Below are positions 51,766 to 61,370 of a stretch of 64,000 nucleotides of DNA, piece after piece. A program made the position numbers and the translations under genes. The DNA comes from Pseudomonas purpurea (lineage in GTDB: Bacteria > Pseudomonadota > Gammaproteobacteria > Pseudomonadales > Pseudomonadaceae). A model generated the notes under the pieces. That model made no database searches and was not told where the DNA came from. It saw only the letters and a program-made list of their open reading frames with translations. The stretch spans positions 1,736,001-1,800,000 of the forward strand of contig NZ_CP150918.1 of the NCBI RefSeq assembly GCF_039908635.1, in the 5' to 3' direction. How positions within the stretch are numbered: the stretch's first letter is position 1; each line of letters begins with the position of its first letter.

Positions 51766-53037
51766 ATGGATATTCGCAAGAGCGGTCTGATCAGCAGTGG
51801 CGACTCGGGGTCCTATTCGGACCTCAACCGGCTTAATCAGCTCAAGGTTGGTGACAAGAACAGCGATGCGAACATGCGCAAAGTAGCGCAGGAGTTCGAG
51901 TCGCTGTTTCTCGGCGAGATGCTCAAGTCCATGCGTTCGGCGACCGAAGCGCTGGGCAAGGACAACCCGATGAATACGCCGGCGGCCAAGCAGTACCAGG
52001 AAATGTACGACCAGCAGTTGGCCGTTTCCATGTCTCGCGAGGGTGGCGGTATCGGTCTGGCGGATGTGTTGATGCGCCAGATGTCGAAGAACAAACCGTT
52101 GGCGCCGGGCGAGGCGGCCGCGCTGTCTGCGGCCCATCAGCAGGCTGCGAAAGCGGCGGTGGAAACCCCGATTGCGGCCGGTACGGTCGGCACCAATGGC
52201 CCGCTTTCCCGGGTCAATGGCCAGCGTCCGTTGTGGGCTTCGCGAGCGATCAATCCGCCCCAGGCCGAGCTCTCTCATCGCAATGACGTGGCGTTGCTCA
52301 ATCAGCGGCGTCTGGCATTGCCACCGAAGCTCGCCGATCGCCTGTTGGCCGGCCTGGTGCCTTCGGCATCGACGACCGCAATCAATACCTCGGCGCTGCC
52401 TCAGCGCTCCACGGTGGCTGCGGATGCGTTGATCAAGGGTGACTGGCAGGCGGCGAAAAGTTACGCGGTGCCGAGTGGCCGCATGCAGGTCTACGGTCGC
52501 GCCGTGGCTCAGCCACCGCTGGCTCCGGCGAAAAAAGCCTTCAGTTCCTCCGACGAATTTGTCGCCACCATGCTGCCGATGGCGCAGCAGGCAGCTGACC
52601 GTATTGGTGTCGATCCGCGTTACCTGGTGGCCCAGGCTGCGCTGGAAACCGGCTGGGGTAAATCGGTCATGCGCCAGCAGGATGGCAGCAGTAGCCACAA
52701 CCTGTTCGGCATCAAGGCCGGTCGCAGTTGGCAAGGTGATTCGGCGCGAGCGATTACCAGCGAATTCAGAAACGGTGCGATGGTCAAGGAGACGGCCGAG
52801 TTCCGCTCCTACGCCTCTTATCAGGACAGCTTCCACGATCTGGTGACGCTGCTGCAAAGCAACAATCGCTATCAAGAAGTGCTGAAGTCGGCCGATAACC
52901 CAGAACAGTTTGTACGCGAGTTGCAAAAAGCCGGGTATGCAACCGATCCGGATTACGCAAGCAAGATTTCGCAGATTGCCAAGCAGATGAAGAGCTACCA
53001 GAACTACGCTGCGGCAGGCGCTTCCACGAATTTATAA
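51766..53037 (+). CDS. flgJ: Flagellar rod-assembly protein/muramidase FlgJ
   Basis: A 423-residue two-domain protein. The N-terminal rod-cap domain (about 1-115) contains VAQEFESLFLGEMLKSMRSA. A variable Ala/Pro-rich linker follows, then the peptidoglycan glucosaminidase-type domain (about 260-415) with the catalytic Glu294 in AALETGWGKS and SHNLFGIKAG. It caps the growing rod and cuts the cell wall for it. It follows flgI by 10 bp. Confidence 0.95.
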   Translation: MDIRKSGLISSGDSGSYSDLNRLNQLKVGDKNSDANMRKVAQEFESLFLGEMLKSMRSATEALGKDNPMNTPAAKQYQEMYDQQLAVSMSREGGGIGLADVLMRQMSKNKPLAPGEAAALSAAHQQAAKAAVETPIAAGTVGTNGPLSRVNGQRPLWASRAINPPQAELSHRNDVALLNQRRLALPPKLADRLLAGLVPSASTTAINTSALPQRSTVAADALIKGDWQAAKSYAVPSGRMQVYGRAVAQPPLAPAKKAFSSSDEFVATMLPMAQQAADRIGVDPRYLVAQAALETGWGKSVMRQQDGSSSHNLFGIKAGRSWQGDSARAITSEFRNGAMVKETAEFRSYASYQDSFHDLVTLLQSNNRYQEVLKSADNPEQFVRELQKAGYATDPDYASKISQIAKQMKSYQNYAAAGASTNL

Positions 53038-53047
53038 GGTCTGAATC

Positions 53048-55099
53048 ATGAGTTTGCTCAATATCGGGATGTCGGGGCTGGCCGCTGGCCAGTCTTCATT
53101 GATGACAACCGGCAATAACATTGCCAACGCCGACACCGCCGGTTATTCACGCCAGCAAACCGTGCAGGGTACCAAGGACTCGATTCAGTTCGGCAACCTC
53201 TACATCGGCACCGGCACCACGCTGGCCGATGTACGTCGGGTCTATAACAGCTACCTCGATCAGCAATTGCAGCTCAAGACCTCGCTCAACAGCGATGCGG
53301 CTGCCTACCTGGGTCAAGTTACCCCGATCGACAAACTGTTGTCGGACAACGGCACCGGCCTGACCGGCGCGCTGACCAAGTTTTTCTCGTCCATGCAGAA
53401 CGTCAACGCCAACCCGACCGATGATGCTTCGCGTCAGCTGTTGCTCAGCGATGCGCAAGCGCTGAGCAACCGTTTCAACACCGTTTCCAGTCAGTTGAAC
53501 GAGCAGAACGCCAACATCAACGGCAGCCTGGGCACCATGGCCGATCAGGTCAATAAACTGGCGACCACCGTGGCTCAGCTCAATCAGCGCATTTCCGAAG
53601 TGTCGAGCGGCGGCGGTATGCCCAACGACCTGTTGGACATGCGCAACGAGACCGTTCGCCAACTGTCGACCTTCATAGGGGTGCAGGTGAGCGAGCGCGG
53701 CTCCAATGTCGATCTATACCTGCCCGGTGGTCAGCCACTGGTCATGGGCAATTCGGTCAGCACGCTGGAAGTCGTGGCTGGCAAGGTCGACCCGACCCGC
53801 TCCTCGATCCAGCTCAACCGTGGCTCCAGCACTATCGACATCACCGGCGTCGTTACTGGCGGTGAAATCGGTGGTCTGCTGCGTTATCGCGAAACCGTGC
53901 TGGACCCGGCCATGAACGAGCTGGGCCGTGTGGCGCTGGTCGTTGCCGATCAGATGAACAGCCAGCTGGGCCAGGGCCTGGACAAAAACGGCGAGTTCGG
54001 TGCGGCGTTGTTCAACAACATCAACAGTGCCGCGCTGATCAGTCAGCGCAGCATCGCCAGCGGCAATAACAGCACAGGTTCCGGCAACCTCAACGTGACC
54101 ATCAAGGACACGGGCAAGCTGAGCACGGGCGACTACACCGTGACGTTCAGCACCGCCACCGACTATTCCGTCAAGCGCGCCGATGGTTCGTCGCTGGGAC
54201 CGTTCAACACCGGGACGACGCCGGCACCGGTCATTGATGGTTTCAGTCTGAGCCTCAATGGCGGTGGTGCCTTGAGCGCAGGCGACAGCTTCAAGATCAC
54301 CCCGACCCGTAATGCGGCGACCAGTATCAAGACCGAGATGACCGACGCCAAGCGTCTGGCCATTGCTGCGCCATTGAGCGCCAGCCTGCTGCCGGGCGCC
54401 AATGGCACCCTGAGCATCGCCGGTCAGCCGACGGTCAAGGTGCCCCTGGACATCTACAACCCGGCGGCCAACGCCGAGATGCAGACAGCGGTCAAGAACT
54501 CGGTGCCGGTCAAGTTGGTGTTCGGTCCTGAAGGCCCGAGCCAGTCCTTCAAGTACTACGATGCCAAGGGCACCCTGATGGGGTCCGGCAGCATCGTGCC
54601 GGGGCAAAACAATACCCTGAGCCTGCAAATCAAGATGGTCGACGCCTCGGGTGCGCCGATTACCGATGGCGCTGTACCGCCCGTGCAGAAGACCTTTACC
54701 GTCGAAATGTCGGTGGCGGGTTCGCCTAAAGACGGTGATGGCCTGAACATCAAGTTCAACGGCGCCGACTCCAAGGACAACCGCAACGGCACGGCCCTGT
54801 CGAACCTGCAGACCAAGCAGACCGTCGATACCGGTTCCGTGAGCAAGGGCATCACCCTGGTTGATGCCTACGGCAAACTGGTGGAAGGCGTCGGCGCCAA
54901 GGCCAGTCAGGGCAAGCTCGACAGTGCGGCGAACAATGCGATCCTGGCCAACGCCAAGGGCGCGCGTGACTCGCTGTCCGGCGTCGACCTCGATGAAGAG
55001 ACCGGCAACCTGGTCAAGTATCAGCAGTATTACACCGCATCTTCGCAGATCATCAAGGCTGCGCAGGAAATGTTCAGCACCCTGATTAACAGTCTTTAA
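53048..55099 (+). CDS. flgK: Flagellar hook-associated protein 1 FlgK
   Basis: A 683-residue hook-filament junction protein. The N-terminus carries the rod/hook motif TTGNNIANADTAGYSRQQT; the D1 coiled regions (VNKLATTVAQLNQRISEV) and C-terminal ETGNLVKYQQYYTASSQIIKAAQEMFSTLIN are canonical. The long variable central region (about 330-600) explains a length well above that of enteric FlgK. It follows flgJ by 10 bp. Confidence 0.95.
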   Translation: MSLLNIGMSGLAAGQSSLMTTGNNIANADTAGYSRQQTVQGTKDSIQFGNLYIGTGTTLADVRRVYNSYLDQQLQLKTSLNSDAAAYLGQVTPIDKLLSDNGTGLTGALTKFFSSMQNVNANPTDDASRQLLLSDAQALSNRFNTVSSQLNEQNANINGSLGTMADQVNKLATTVAQLNQRISEVSSGGGMPNDLLDMRNETVRQLSTFIGVQVSERGSNVDLYLPGGQPLVMGNSVSTLEVVAGKVDPTRSSIQLNRGSSTIDITGVVTGGEIGGLLRYRETVLDPAMNELGRVALVVADQMNSQLGQGLDKNGEFGAALFNNINSAALISQRSIASGNNSTGSGNLNVTIKDTGKLSTGDYTVTFSTATDYSVKRADGSSLGPFNTGTTPAPVIDGFSLSLNGGGALSAGDSFKITPTRNAATSIKTEMTDAKRLAIAAPLSASLLPGANGTLSIAGQPTVKVPLDIYNPAANAEMQTAVKNSVPVKLVFGPEGPSQSFKYYDAKGTLMGSGSIVPGQNNTLSLQIKMVDASGAPITDGAVPPVQKTFTVEMSVAGSPKDGDGLNIKFNGADSKDNRNGTALSNLQTKQTVDTGSVSKGITLVDAYGKLVEGVGAKASQGKLDSAANNAILANAKGARDSLSGVDLDEETGNLVKYQQYYTASSQIIKAAQEMFSTLINSL

Positions 55100-55112
55100 G
55101 GAGTCGTAGCCC

Positions 55113-56690
55113 ATGCGCATTTCTACCGCCCAGTTTTACGAAGCCTCGGCTGCGAACTATCAGAAAAACTTCTCCAACGTGGTCAAGAGCAACGAAGAGG
55201 CCAGCAGCCTGATTCGCGTGAACACCGCTGCCGACGATCCGGTCGGTGCTGCTCGCCTGCTGCAGTTGGGCCAGCAAAGCGCGATGCTCGACCAGTACGC
55301 GGCCAACACCACGACCCTCAAAGGGACTCTCGGCCAGGCCGAATCGGTCATGACCAGCATCACCAACGTGCTGCAGCGCGCCAAGGAGCTGGCGCTCGGT
55401 GCGGGCAACGCCGGTTACACCGACAACGACCGCAAGGCCAACGCCTCGGAATTGGGCCAGATCGAAGAGCAATTGCTGAGCCTGATGAACACCAAGGATC
55501 AGAACGGCAAGTACATTTTCTCGGGCTCCAAGGGCGATACCGAACCGTTTGCCCGTAATTCCGATGGCACCTACAGCTACAACGGTGACCAGACCTCGTT
55601 GAGCCTGCCGATTGGCGACACCATGAGCATGGCCACCAACAGCACGGGTTGGGACGTGTTCCAGCAAGCGATCAACACCAATCGCAGCCTGACCACCATG
55701 ACCGCGCCAGCGGTGGATGACGGTCGCGTGGTGCTGTCCAACGGCCAGGTCAACTCCAGCGTCAATTACAACGCCAATTTCCGGAGTGGCGAGCCTTACG
55801 TTGTCAGTTTTGTCAGCAGCACACAGTTGAAGATCACTGATGCGGGCGGCAACGACGTCACAGCCGAGGCGAGCAAGAATGGTGTCATCAGTAATAACGT
55901 CGGGGCAAACTCGCAAACGGTGAGTTTCCGTGGTGTCGACCTGACCCTGAACATGAACCTCAAGGCGACGGATACCAATCCGGATGCCGTCATAGCCGGT
56001 CATAATTTCACCCTGGCTTCCAAGCCTGACACATTCACTAACTCGCGCATGCCGGGCAACTCGTCGACTGCTGTGGTCACGGGCGCCACCGTCAGCAGCC
56101 AGGCTGCATACGCCGCCGCGTTCCCGAACGGTGGTGCGGTTCTGAAGTTCACCAGTGCCACGGCCTACGACCTGTATGCCTCGCCGCTGACGGCTGATAG
56201 CAAGCCGGTATCGAGCGGCACAGTGACAGGTGCAGGTACCACGGCGACCGCAGCAGGCGTTGACTTCACCCTGGCCGGTACACCGGCAGCCGGTGATCAG
56301 TTTGTCGTTGCGGCCAACAACCATCAGACCCAGAACATCCTGGATACGGTCAGCCAGTTGCGTACCGCACTGTCGACACCCACCAATGGTGACCCGGTTG
56401 CAGTGCAAAAGCTCAACGCAGCCATCACCTCGGGTATCGGCAACCTCACCAGCGGCATGGACACGTTGAGCGAAGGTGTCAGTTCGATTGGTGGTCGCGG
56501 GTCGGCGCTGGCTATCCAGAGCGATACCAACGAAAGCCTGGCCCTGGCCAATACCCAGACCCAGTCGGCAATTCGTGATTCCGATCCGGCCGAGGTGATG
56601 ACACGCCTGACCTTGCAGACGACCATGTTGCAAGCCTCGCAACTGGCGTTCAGCAAGATCTCGCAACTGGGTCTGTTCAACAAAGTCTGA
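55113..56690 (+). CDS. flgL: Flagellar hook-associated protein 3 FlgL
   Basis: A 525-residue protein with the flagellin-like N-terminus MRISTAQFYEASAANYQKN, VNTAADDPVGAARLLQLG, and the C-terminal NTQTQSAIRDSDPAEVMTRLTLQTTMLQASQLAF. The central domain is larger than in enteric FlgL (about 300 residues), as usual in this group. It forms the adaptor between FlgK and the flagellin filament and ends the operon 13 bp after flgK. Confidence 0.94.
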   Translation: MRISTAQFYEASAANYQKNFSNVVKSNEEASSLIRVNTAADDPVGAARLLQLGQQSAMLDQYAANTTTLKGTLGQAESVMTSITNVLQRAKELALGAGNAGYTDNDRKANASELGQIEEQLLSLMNTKDQNGKYIFSGSKGDTEPFARNSDGTYSYNGDQTSLSLPIGDTMSMATNSTGWDVFQQAINTNRSLTTMTAPAVDDGRVVLSNGQVNSSVNYNANFRSGEPYVVSFVSSTQLKITDAGGNDVTAEASKNGVISNNVGANSQTVSFRGVDLTLNMNLKATDTNPDAVIAGHNFTLASKPDTFTNSRMPGNSSTAVVTGATVSSQAAYAAAFPNGGAVLKFTSATAYDLYASPLTADSKPVSSGTVTGAGTTATAAGVDFTLAGTPAAGDQFVVAANNHQTQNILDTVSQLRTALSTPTNGDPVAVQKLNAAITSGIGNLTSGMDTLSEGVSSIGGRGSALAIQSDTNESLALANTQTQSAIRDSDPAEVMTRLTLQTTMLQASQLAFSKISQLGLFNKV

Positions 56691-56773
56691 GCCCGTGCCT
56701 GCCTGGCATTGATCCAACTGCTGCATCTGCTTCAACCGTCGAGTGCAAACCGTCTTTTTTCAGCGGTTCGCGC

Positions 56774-56796
56774 AGCCCACTCACAGTGAGTGGGCT
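56774..56796. terminator. Hairpin after flgL
   Basis: AGCCCACTCAC and GTGAGTGGGCT form a perfect 11-bp inverted repeat separated by one base. No T-run follows. It ends 23 bp before the glycosyltransferase start, so it may attenuate read-through from flgL or mask that gene's translation start. Confidence 0.5.
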
Positions 56797-56819
56797 CGCG
56801 CCGCTCGAGAGTTCCCGCC

Positions 56820-59800
56820 GTGAATCCAGCTCCGCTTGTCAGTATCGCCATTCCAGCTTTCAGCCCGCAGTTCTTCAATGCAGCGCTGCAAAGCGCATTG
56901 AGTCAGACGTATACCCCCCTCGAAGTGATTGTCTGCGATGACAGCATGGGTGATGAAATTCACGCCATCGTCCAGGCTTGCACCGTGCCGCAGAACCTTG
57001 TGCTGCGTTACGTGCGCAACAAGCAACGCCTGGGCTTTCAGGGCAATCTGATTGCGTGCGCTGAAGAAGCGACGGGCGAGTACCTGAAGCTTCTTTGTGA
57101 TGACGATCAGTTACTGCCCGAGTGCGTTGCGCGTCAGGTCCAGGGTTTTATCGGGCATGACGATGTGAGCCTGGTGATAGCTCAGCGCCAGTTCTGCGAC
57201 GGCGATTACGCCCTGCTGCCCGAGCGTCTCGAGAACTCCAGTTTTACCTCGGGCGATACCCTGTTCAAGGGCGAAGACCTGCTCGATGTGCTTGAAAGCA
57301 GCGCGGTGAACTTTCTCAGCGGTCTGAGCGGTGCATTGCTGCGCACGCGTCAGGTGCTGGAGTACCTGCCGGCGTTGACCCAGATGGAGGCGGGCTTCGT
57401 GGCCCGGCTCGACCTGGCGTTGTTTGTTTGCCTGCTGCGCCGGGGCAACCTCGCGGTGGTCAGTCAGGTGCTCAGTTTTGAGCGATTGCACAAGGCGCGC
57501 CTGAGCAATCAGCCAGAGGTCCAGCAGGCTGTACTGACCGAGCTTGGCTGGTTGTCCCAGATGCTCGCCGTGCGCAGTGGCGAGCCTGCGCCAGCGCCGG
57601 GTTATGCGCGCTACATCGATCTGACGGCAGCAGCAAAGGGTGAGCCCTACGCCTGGGAAGAAATCAGTCTGACCCGTTCACTGGGCTTTACCCACACGCT
57701 GATTCGCTCGCGAGTGGGCATGGGCTGCGACAGTTTTGGCGAAGTGTATCGGCAGTGGTTGTCGTGCCGGACCCTGAACCCAGCTCAACAGCGTTTGCTG
57801 CCCACGCGTCTGGCTTCGTGGGCGTGGCAGCCGAGAATCGTCCCGGTGGTGATCGACGCGCAGGCTGATGGCGCCGCGCTGCGCATGACGCTGGAAAGCA
57901 TCGAGCGTCAGGTGTACGCCGCCGAAACGGTCGTGGTCCTGTCCAGCGGGACCTTATTGAGCCCGGTCGATGGCAATGTCATCAGCATCGCCCTTGAGGG
58001 AGATGGCTTTGCCCAGCTCAACGGCGTGCTGGCAGATCTGGAGGGGGCGGACTGGTTCTACCTGGTGCGCGCCGGTGATCGCCTCAATGATCTGGCCCTG
58101 TTGTTGCTGGCCGAGCGCGTGGTCGAAAGCGCCGATGCCTTGTGCATCTACAGCGATGAGGGTGGCTTGCGCGACGAGCTGTCGGTGGAGCCGATCTTCA
58201 AGGCCGACTTCAACCTCGACCTGTTGCGCAGCTACCCCTACATCGGCCGGACGCTGGCGATGCAGCGCCGGCGTTTTCTGGCCGTCGGTGGCTTCGATCC
58301 GGCTTACGCCGAGCTGAGTCCCCATGATGTGGTCTGGCGACTGGTCGAGGGCGATGGTGCTCATGTGATCGAGCACGTTGCCCAGGTGCTGGTGGAGTCC
58401 ACTTTTGGCCTCTCGCAATGGCTGTCCCTGTCGCAGGTTGTCGAGCAGAATCCGCGGGTACTGGCGGCGCATCTGGATCGAATCGGCGTACGCCATCAAG
58501 TGCGCGTCGGCGACTTGCCGCTGATCAACCGGGTTGACTATCAGCACGAACATCAGCCGCTGGTCTCGATCATCATTGTCGCCAGGGACCGGATCGGCAC
58601 GCTTCAGCGTTGTGTCGAGCGGGTGCTGGAACACACTGCGTATGCTCACTACGAGTTGCTGATTGTCGACAGCGGCAGCATCACCGCCGAGGCCCGCGAC
58701 TGGTTCGCGGCCATGGAGCAGATGGGCAGCGACAAACTGCGGATTCTGCGTTGCGATTACCCTGAAAACCCGGCGGCCGCGCAGAACTTTGCAGCGGGCC
58801 AGGCGCGTGGCGAGTATTTGGTGCTGCTGAGCACCCACTGCCAGATTGTCAGTGGCGACTGGCTGCATGAGCTGCTCAACCACGGGATGCGCCCGGAGGT
58901 TGGTGTGGTCGGCGGGCGGATGGTCAGCCCGCAGGGGCGCATTGAAGGCTCGGCGCTGATCCTGGGGATGCGCGGGCCGGTGGGCGTGCCGTGGCGTGGC
59001 GAGCCGTTGAATACCTCCGGCTACATGCAGCGCCAGCAGACCGTACAGAACCTCAGTGCGGTCGGTGCGGAATGCCTGCTGATCCGCAAACAGATTTTCG
59101 ATGACCTGCAAGGCTTTGATGAGCAGGCGTTCGCGCAGATGCTCAATGGCCCGGATCTGTGCTTGCGGGTGCGGCGCAGCGGTTATCTGGTGGTCTGGAC
59201 GCCGTATGCCGAATCGGTCCAGGTGGCGGCCGAGGGCATCAATGGTCCGGTGGCGCAATCGCTGCTGGCAGAACAAAAGAACTTCTATCAGCGCTGGTTG
59301 CCGATCATCGCCAGGGATCCTGCGTACAACACCAACCTGAGCCTGGGCACCAACAACTTCAACCTGGAGCCGGGTTCGCTTGCAGGCTGGAATCCGTTTA
59401 CCCGGCACATGTTGCCCCGGGTTTTGGCGATTCCGATCAACGAGACCGCTGTCGGCCATTACCGTGTCACCCAGCCGTTCCTTGAGCTGGAAGCCGCTGG
59501 CCGGGTGCTCGGGCATCTGTCGTTCCACACGCCCTCGGACATCGAGCTGGAGCGTCAGGCGCCAGATGTGATCATCCTGCAAGGGCGCTACAGCCAGAGC
59601 GCGGTGGATGAAGTGGAGCGAGTGAAAAACTGCTCCCGGGCGTTTCGGATTTTTGAACTCGACGACTACGTGATCAAGGTGCCGAAGAAGAACGCACATG
59701 TGCGCAAGGCGATCGACGGTGTCGAGGATATCGTGCGTCGAGGTGTCGGCCTGTGCGACCGCGTCGTGGTGTCGACCCAGCCGTTGGCGGACACGCTCAA

Positions 59801-60398
59801 GGGCATGCATCACGACATTCGTGTGGTGCCGAACATGCTGGCGCCCCACCTGTGGACCGGGCTGACCAGCCAGCGCCGCACCTCGCGCAAACCGCGAGTC
59901 GGTTGGGGGGGCGGGACCAGTCATGATGGCGACCTGGCGATCATTGCCGATGTGGTGCGCATCCTGGCCGATGAGGTGGATTGGGTGTTCTTCGGCATGT
60001 GCCCGCCGTCGCTGCGCGGCTACGTTCGCGAGTTCTACCCGGCGATCGGCTTGCAAGCCTACCCGGCCAAACTGGCGAGCCTGAATCTTGATCTGGCATT
60101 GGCGCCCCTGGAGTTCCACATCTTCAACGACTGCAAGAGCAACCTGCGCTTGCTGGAGTACGGCGCGTGCGGTTATCCGGTGATTTGCACCGACACCGAG
60201 GCGTACCGCGGCTACCTGCCGTGTACCAAAGTGGTCAGCAACAGCACCGAGGAATGGCTGGCCGCCATTCGCATGCATCTGGCCGATCCCGAAGCCAGCT
60301 ATCGCATGGGTGATGCACTGCGTGAGGAAGTGCTGCGCGACTACATGCTGCGCGGTGACAACCTGAACTATTGGATCAACGGCTGGCTGCCTGACTGA
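56820..60398 (+). CDS. Large multi-domain glycosyltransferase (probable flagellin glycosylation)
   Basis: A 1192-residue cytoplasmic protein. An N-terminal GT-A (GT2) domain (LVSIAIPAFSPQFFNAALQSAL, VIVCDDS, LKLLCDDDQLLPE) is followed by a partial second domain (YLVRAGDRLNDLALLL, CIYSDEGG), a third GT2 domain (about 570-840; PLVSIIIVARDRIGTLQRCVERVLEH, YELLIVDSGS), and a GT-B-like C-terminal part (about 870-1190; LAIPINETAVGHYRVTQPFLELE, VGWGGGTSHDGDL). The start is GTG 56820. The position after flgL matches the fgt genes that glycosylate flagellin in Pseudomonas; the sugar and the number of active domains are inference. Confidence 0.85.
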   Translation: MNPAPLVSIAIPAFSPQFFNAALQSALSQTYTPLEVIVCDDSMGDEIHAIVQACTVPQNLVLRYVRNKQRLGFQGNLIACAEEATGEYLKLLCDDDQLLPECVARQVQGFIGHDDVSLVIAQRQFCDGDYALLPERLENSSFTSGDTLFKGEDLLDVLESSAVNFLSGLSGALLRTRQVLEYLPALTQMEAGFVARLDLALFVCLLRRGNLAVVSQVLSFERLHKARLSNQPEVQQAVLTELGWLSQMLAVRSGEPAPAPGYARYIDLTAAAKGEPYAWEEISLTRSLGFTHTLIRSRVGMGCDSFGEVYRQWLSCRTLNPAQQRLLPTRLASWAWQPRIVPVVIDAQADGAALRMTLESIERQVYAAETVVVLSSGTLLSPVDGNVISIALEGDGFAQLNGVLADLEGADWFYLVRAGDRLNDLALLLLAERVVESADALCIYSDEGGLRDELSVEPIFKADFNLDLLRSYPYIGRTLAMQRRRFLAVGGFDPAYAELSPHDVVWRLVEGDGAHVIEHVAQVLVESTFGLSQWLSLSQVVEQNPRVLAAHLDRIGVRHQVRVGDLPLINRVDYQHEHQPLVSIIIVARDRIGTLQRCVERVLEHTAYAHYELLIVDSGSITAEARDWFAAMEQMGSDKLRILRCDYPENPAAAQNFAAGQARGEYLVLLSTHCQIVSGDWLHELLNHGMRPEVGVVGGRMVSPQGRIEGSALILGMRGPVGVPWRGEPLNTSGYMQRQQTVQNLSAVGAECLLIRKQIFDDLQGFDEQAFAQMLNGPDLCLRVRRSGYLVVWTPYAESVQVAAEGINGPVAQSLLAEQKNFYQRWLPIIARDPAYNTNLSLGTNNFNLEPGSLAGWNPFTRHMLPRVLAIPINETAVGHYRVTQPFLELEAAGRVLGHLSFHTPSDIELERQAPDVIILQGRYSQSAVDEVERVKNCSRAFRIFELDDYVIKVPKKNAHVRKAIDGVEDIVRRGVGLCDRVVVSTQPLADTLKGMHHDIRVVPNMLAPHLWTGLTSQRRTSRKPRVGWGGGTSHDGDLAIIADVVRILADEVDWVFFGMCPPSLRGYVREFYPAIGLQAYPAKLASLNLDLALAPLEFHIFNDCKSNLRLLEYGACGYPVICTDTEAYRGYLPCTKVVSNSTEEWLAAIRMHLADPEASYRMGDALREEVLRDYMLRGDNLNYWINGWLPD

Positions 60399-60420
60399 TC
60401 AGTCGCCATGCGTCAACCTG

Positions 60421-60450
60421 GCCAGCTCGGGCAATCCGAGCTGGCGCGTT
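60421..60450 (+). terminator. Hairpin after the glycosyltransferase gene
   Basis: GCCAGCTCGG-GCAAT-CCGAGCTGGC is a perfect 10-bp stem with a short T-containing tail (GCGTTTCC), 22 bp after the stop. It suggests that rfbF may have its own promoter in the remaining 145 bp. Confidence 0.65.
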
Positions 60451-60596
60451 TCCTGCAAGGTCCCCCTATATCGCCATAAAACGAGCACTTGCGATTGTTT
60501 CGCAGGTGCCATGCGCGGCATTGAAGGTTTTACCCAGAAGCTGCGCAATTGCTTGATACAGCTTGCAGGGCACTGTGACGAACAAGAGGGGAGACG

Positions 60597-61370
60597 ATGA
60601 AGGCAGTTATTTTGGCGGGTGGCCTGGGTACGCGAATCAGCGAGGAGTCGCACCTCAAGCCCAAGCCGATGATCGAGATCGGCGGCAAGCCAATTCTCTG
60701 GCACATCATGAAGCAGTACTCCGCCCACGGTATTCACGATTTCGTGATCTGCCTGGGGTACAAGGGCTACGCGATCAAGGACTTCTTCGCCAACTACTTC
60801 CTGCACACCTCCGACGTTACCTTCGACATGTGCAACAACCGCATGGACGTTCACCAGAACTACAGCGAGCCGTGGCGCGTGACCCTGATCGACACCGGTG
60901 AGGACACCATGACCGGTGGCCGGCTGCGTCGCGCCAGCCGTTATCTTGAAGGTGAACAAGCCTTTTGCTTTACCTACGGTGACGGCGTTTCCGACCTCAA
61001 CATCGGCGCGCTGGTCGACTTCCACCTGTCCCACGGCAAACTGGCCACGGTCACTGCGGTCCAACCGCCAGGCCGTTACGGTGCCCTGGAGCGCGACGGC
61101 GACCTGGTTCGCGGGTTCACCGAAAAACCTCGCGGCGACGGCGGCTGGATCAATGGTGGCTTCTTTGTCTTGTCGCCCAAGGTGCTGCCGCTGATTACCG
61201 CTGACGAGACAGTCTGGGAATCCGAGCCGTTGACCAGCCTGGCCCACGACGGCCAATTAGCCGCGTTCCAGCACGACGGCTTCTGGCACCCGATGGACAC
61301 CCTGCGTGACAAAAACCACCTCGAAGCCCTGTGGCAAAGCGGGGAGGCCCCGTGGAAGCAATGGGACTGA
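60597..61370 (+). CDS. rfbF: Glucose-1-phosphate cytidylyltransferase RfbF
   Basis: A 257-residue nucleotidyltransferase with the N-terminal signature [21 protein letters not shown], then [16 protein letters not shown] (metal-binding Asp) and [18 protein letters not shown] near the end, all typical of RfbF. It makes CDP-glucose from CTP and glucose-1-phosphate, the first step to CDP-deoxysugars. ATG 60597 has GAGGGGAGA about 5-12 bp upstream. It overlaps the start of rfbG. Confidence 0.94.
   Translation: MKAVILAGGLGTRISEESHLKPKPMIEIGGKPILWHIMKQYSAHGIHDFVICLGYKGYAIKDFFANYFLHTSDVTFDMCNNRMDVHQNYSEPWRVTLIDTGEDTMTGGRLRRASRYLEGEQAFCFTYGDGVSDLNIGALVDFHLSHGKLATVTAVQPPGRYGALERDGDLVRGFTEKPRGDGGWINGGFFVLSPKVLPLITADETVWESEPLTSLAHDGQLAAFQHDGFWHPMDTLRDKNHLEALWQSGEAPWKQWD

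Noticed and set aside
57954..60278. 774-codon open frame on the minus strand
   Set aside because: Antisense of the large glycosyltransferase; His/Gln/Arg-rich composition typical of shadows.
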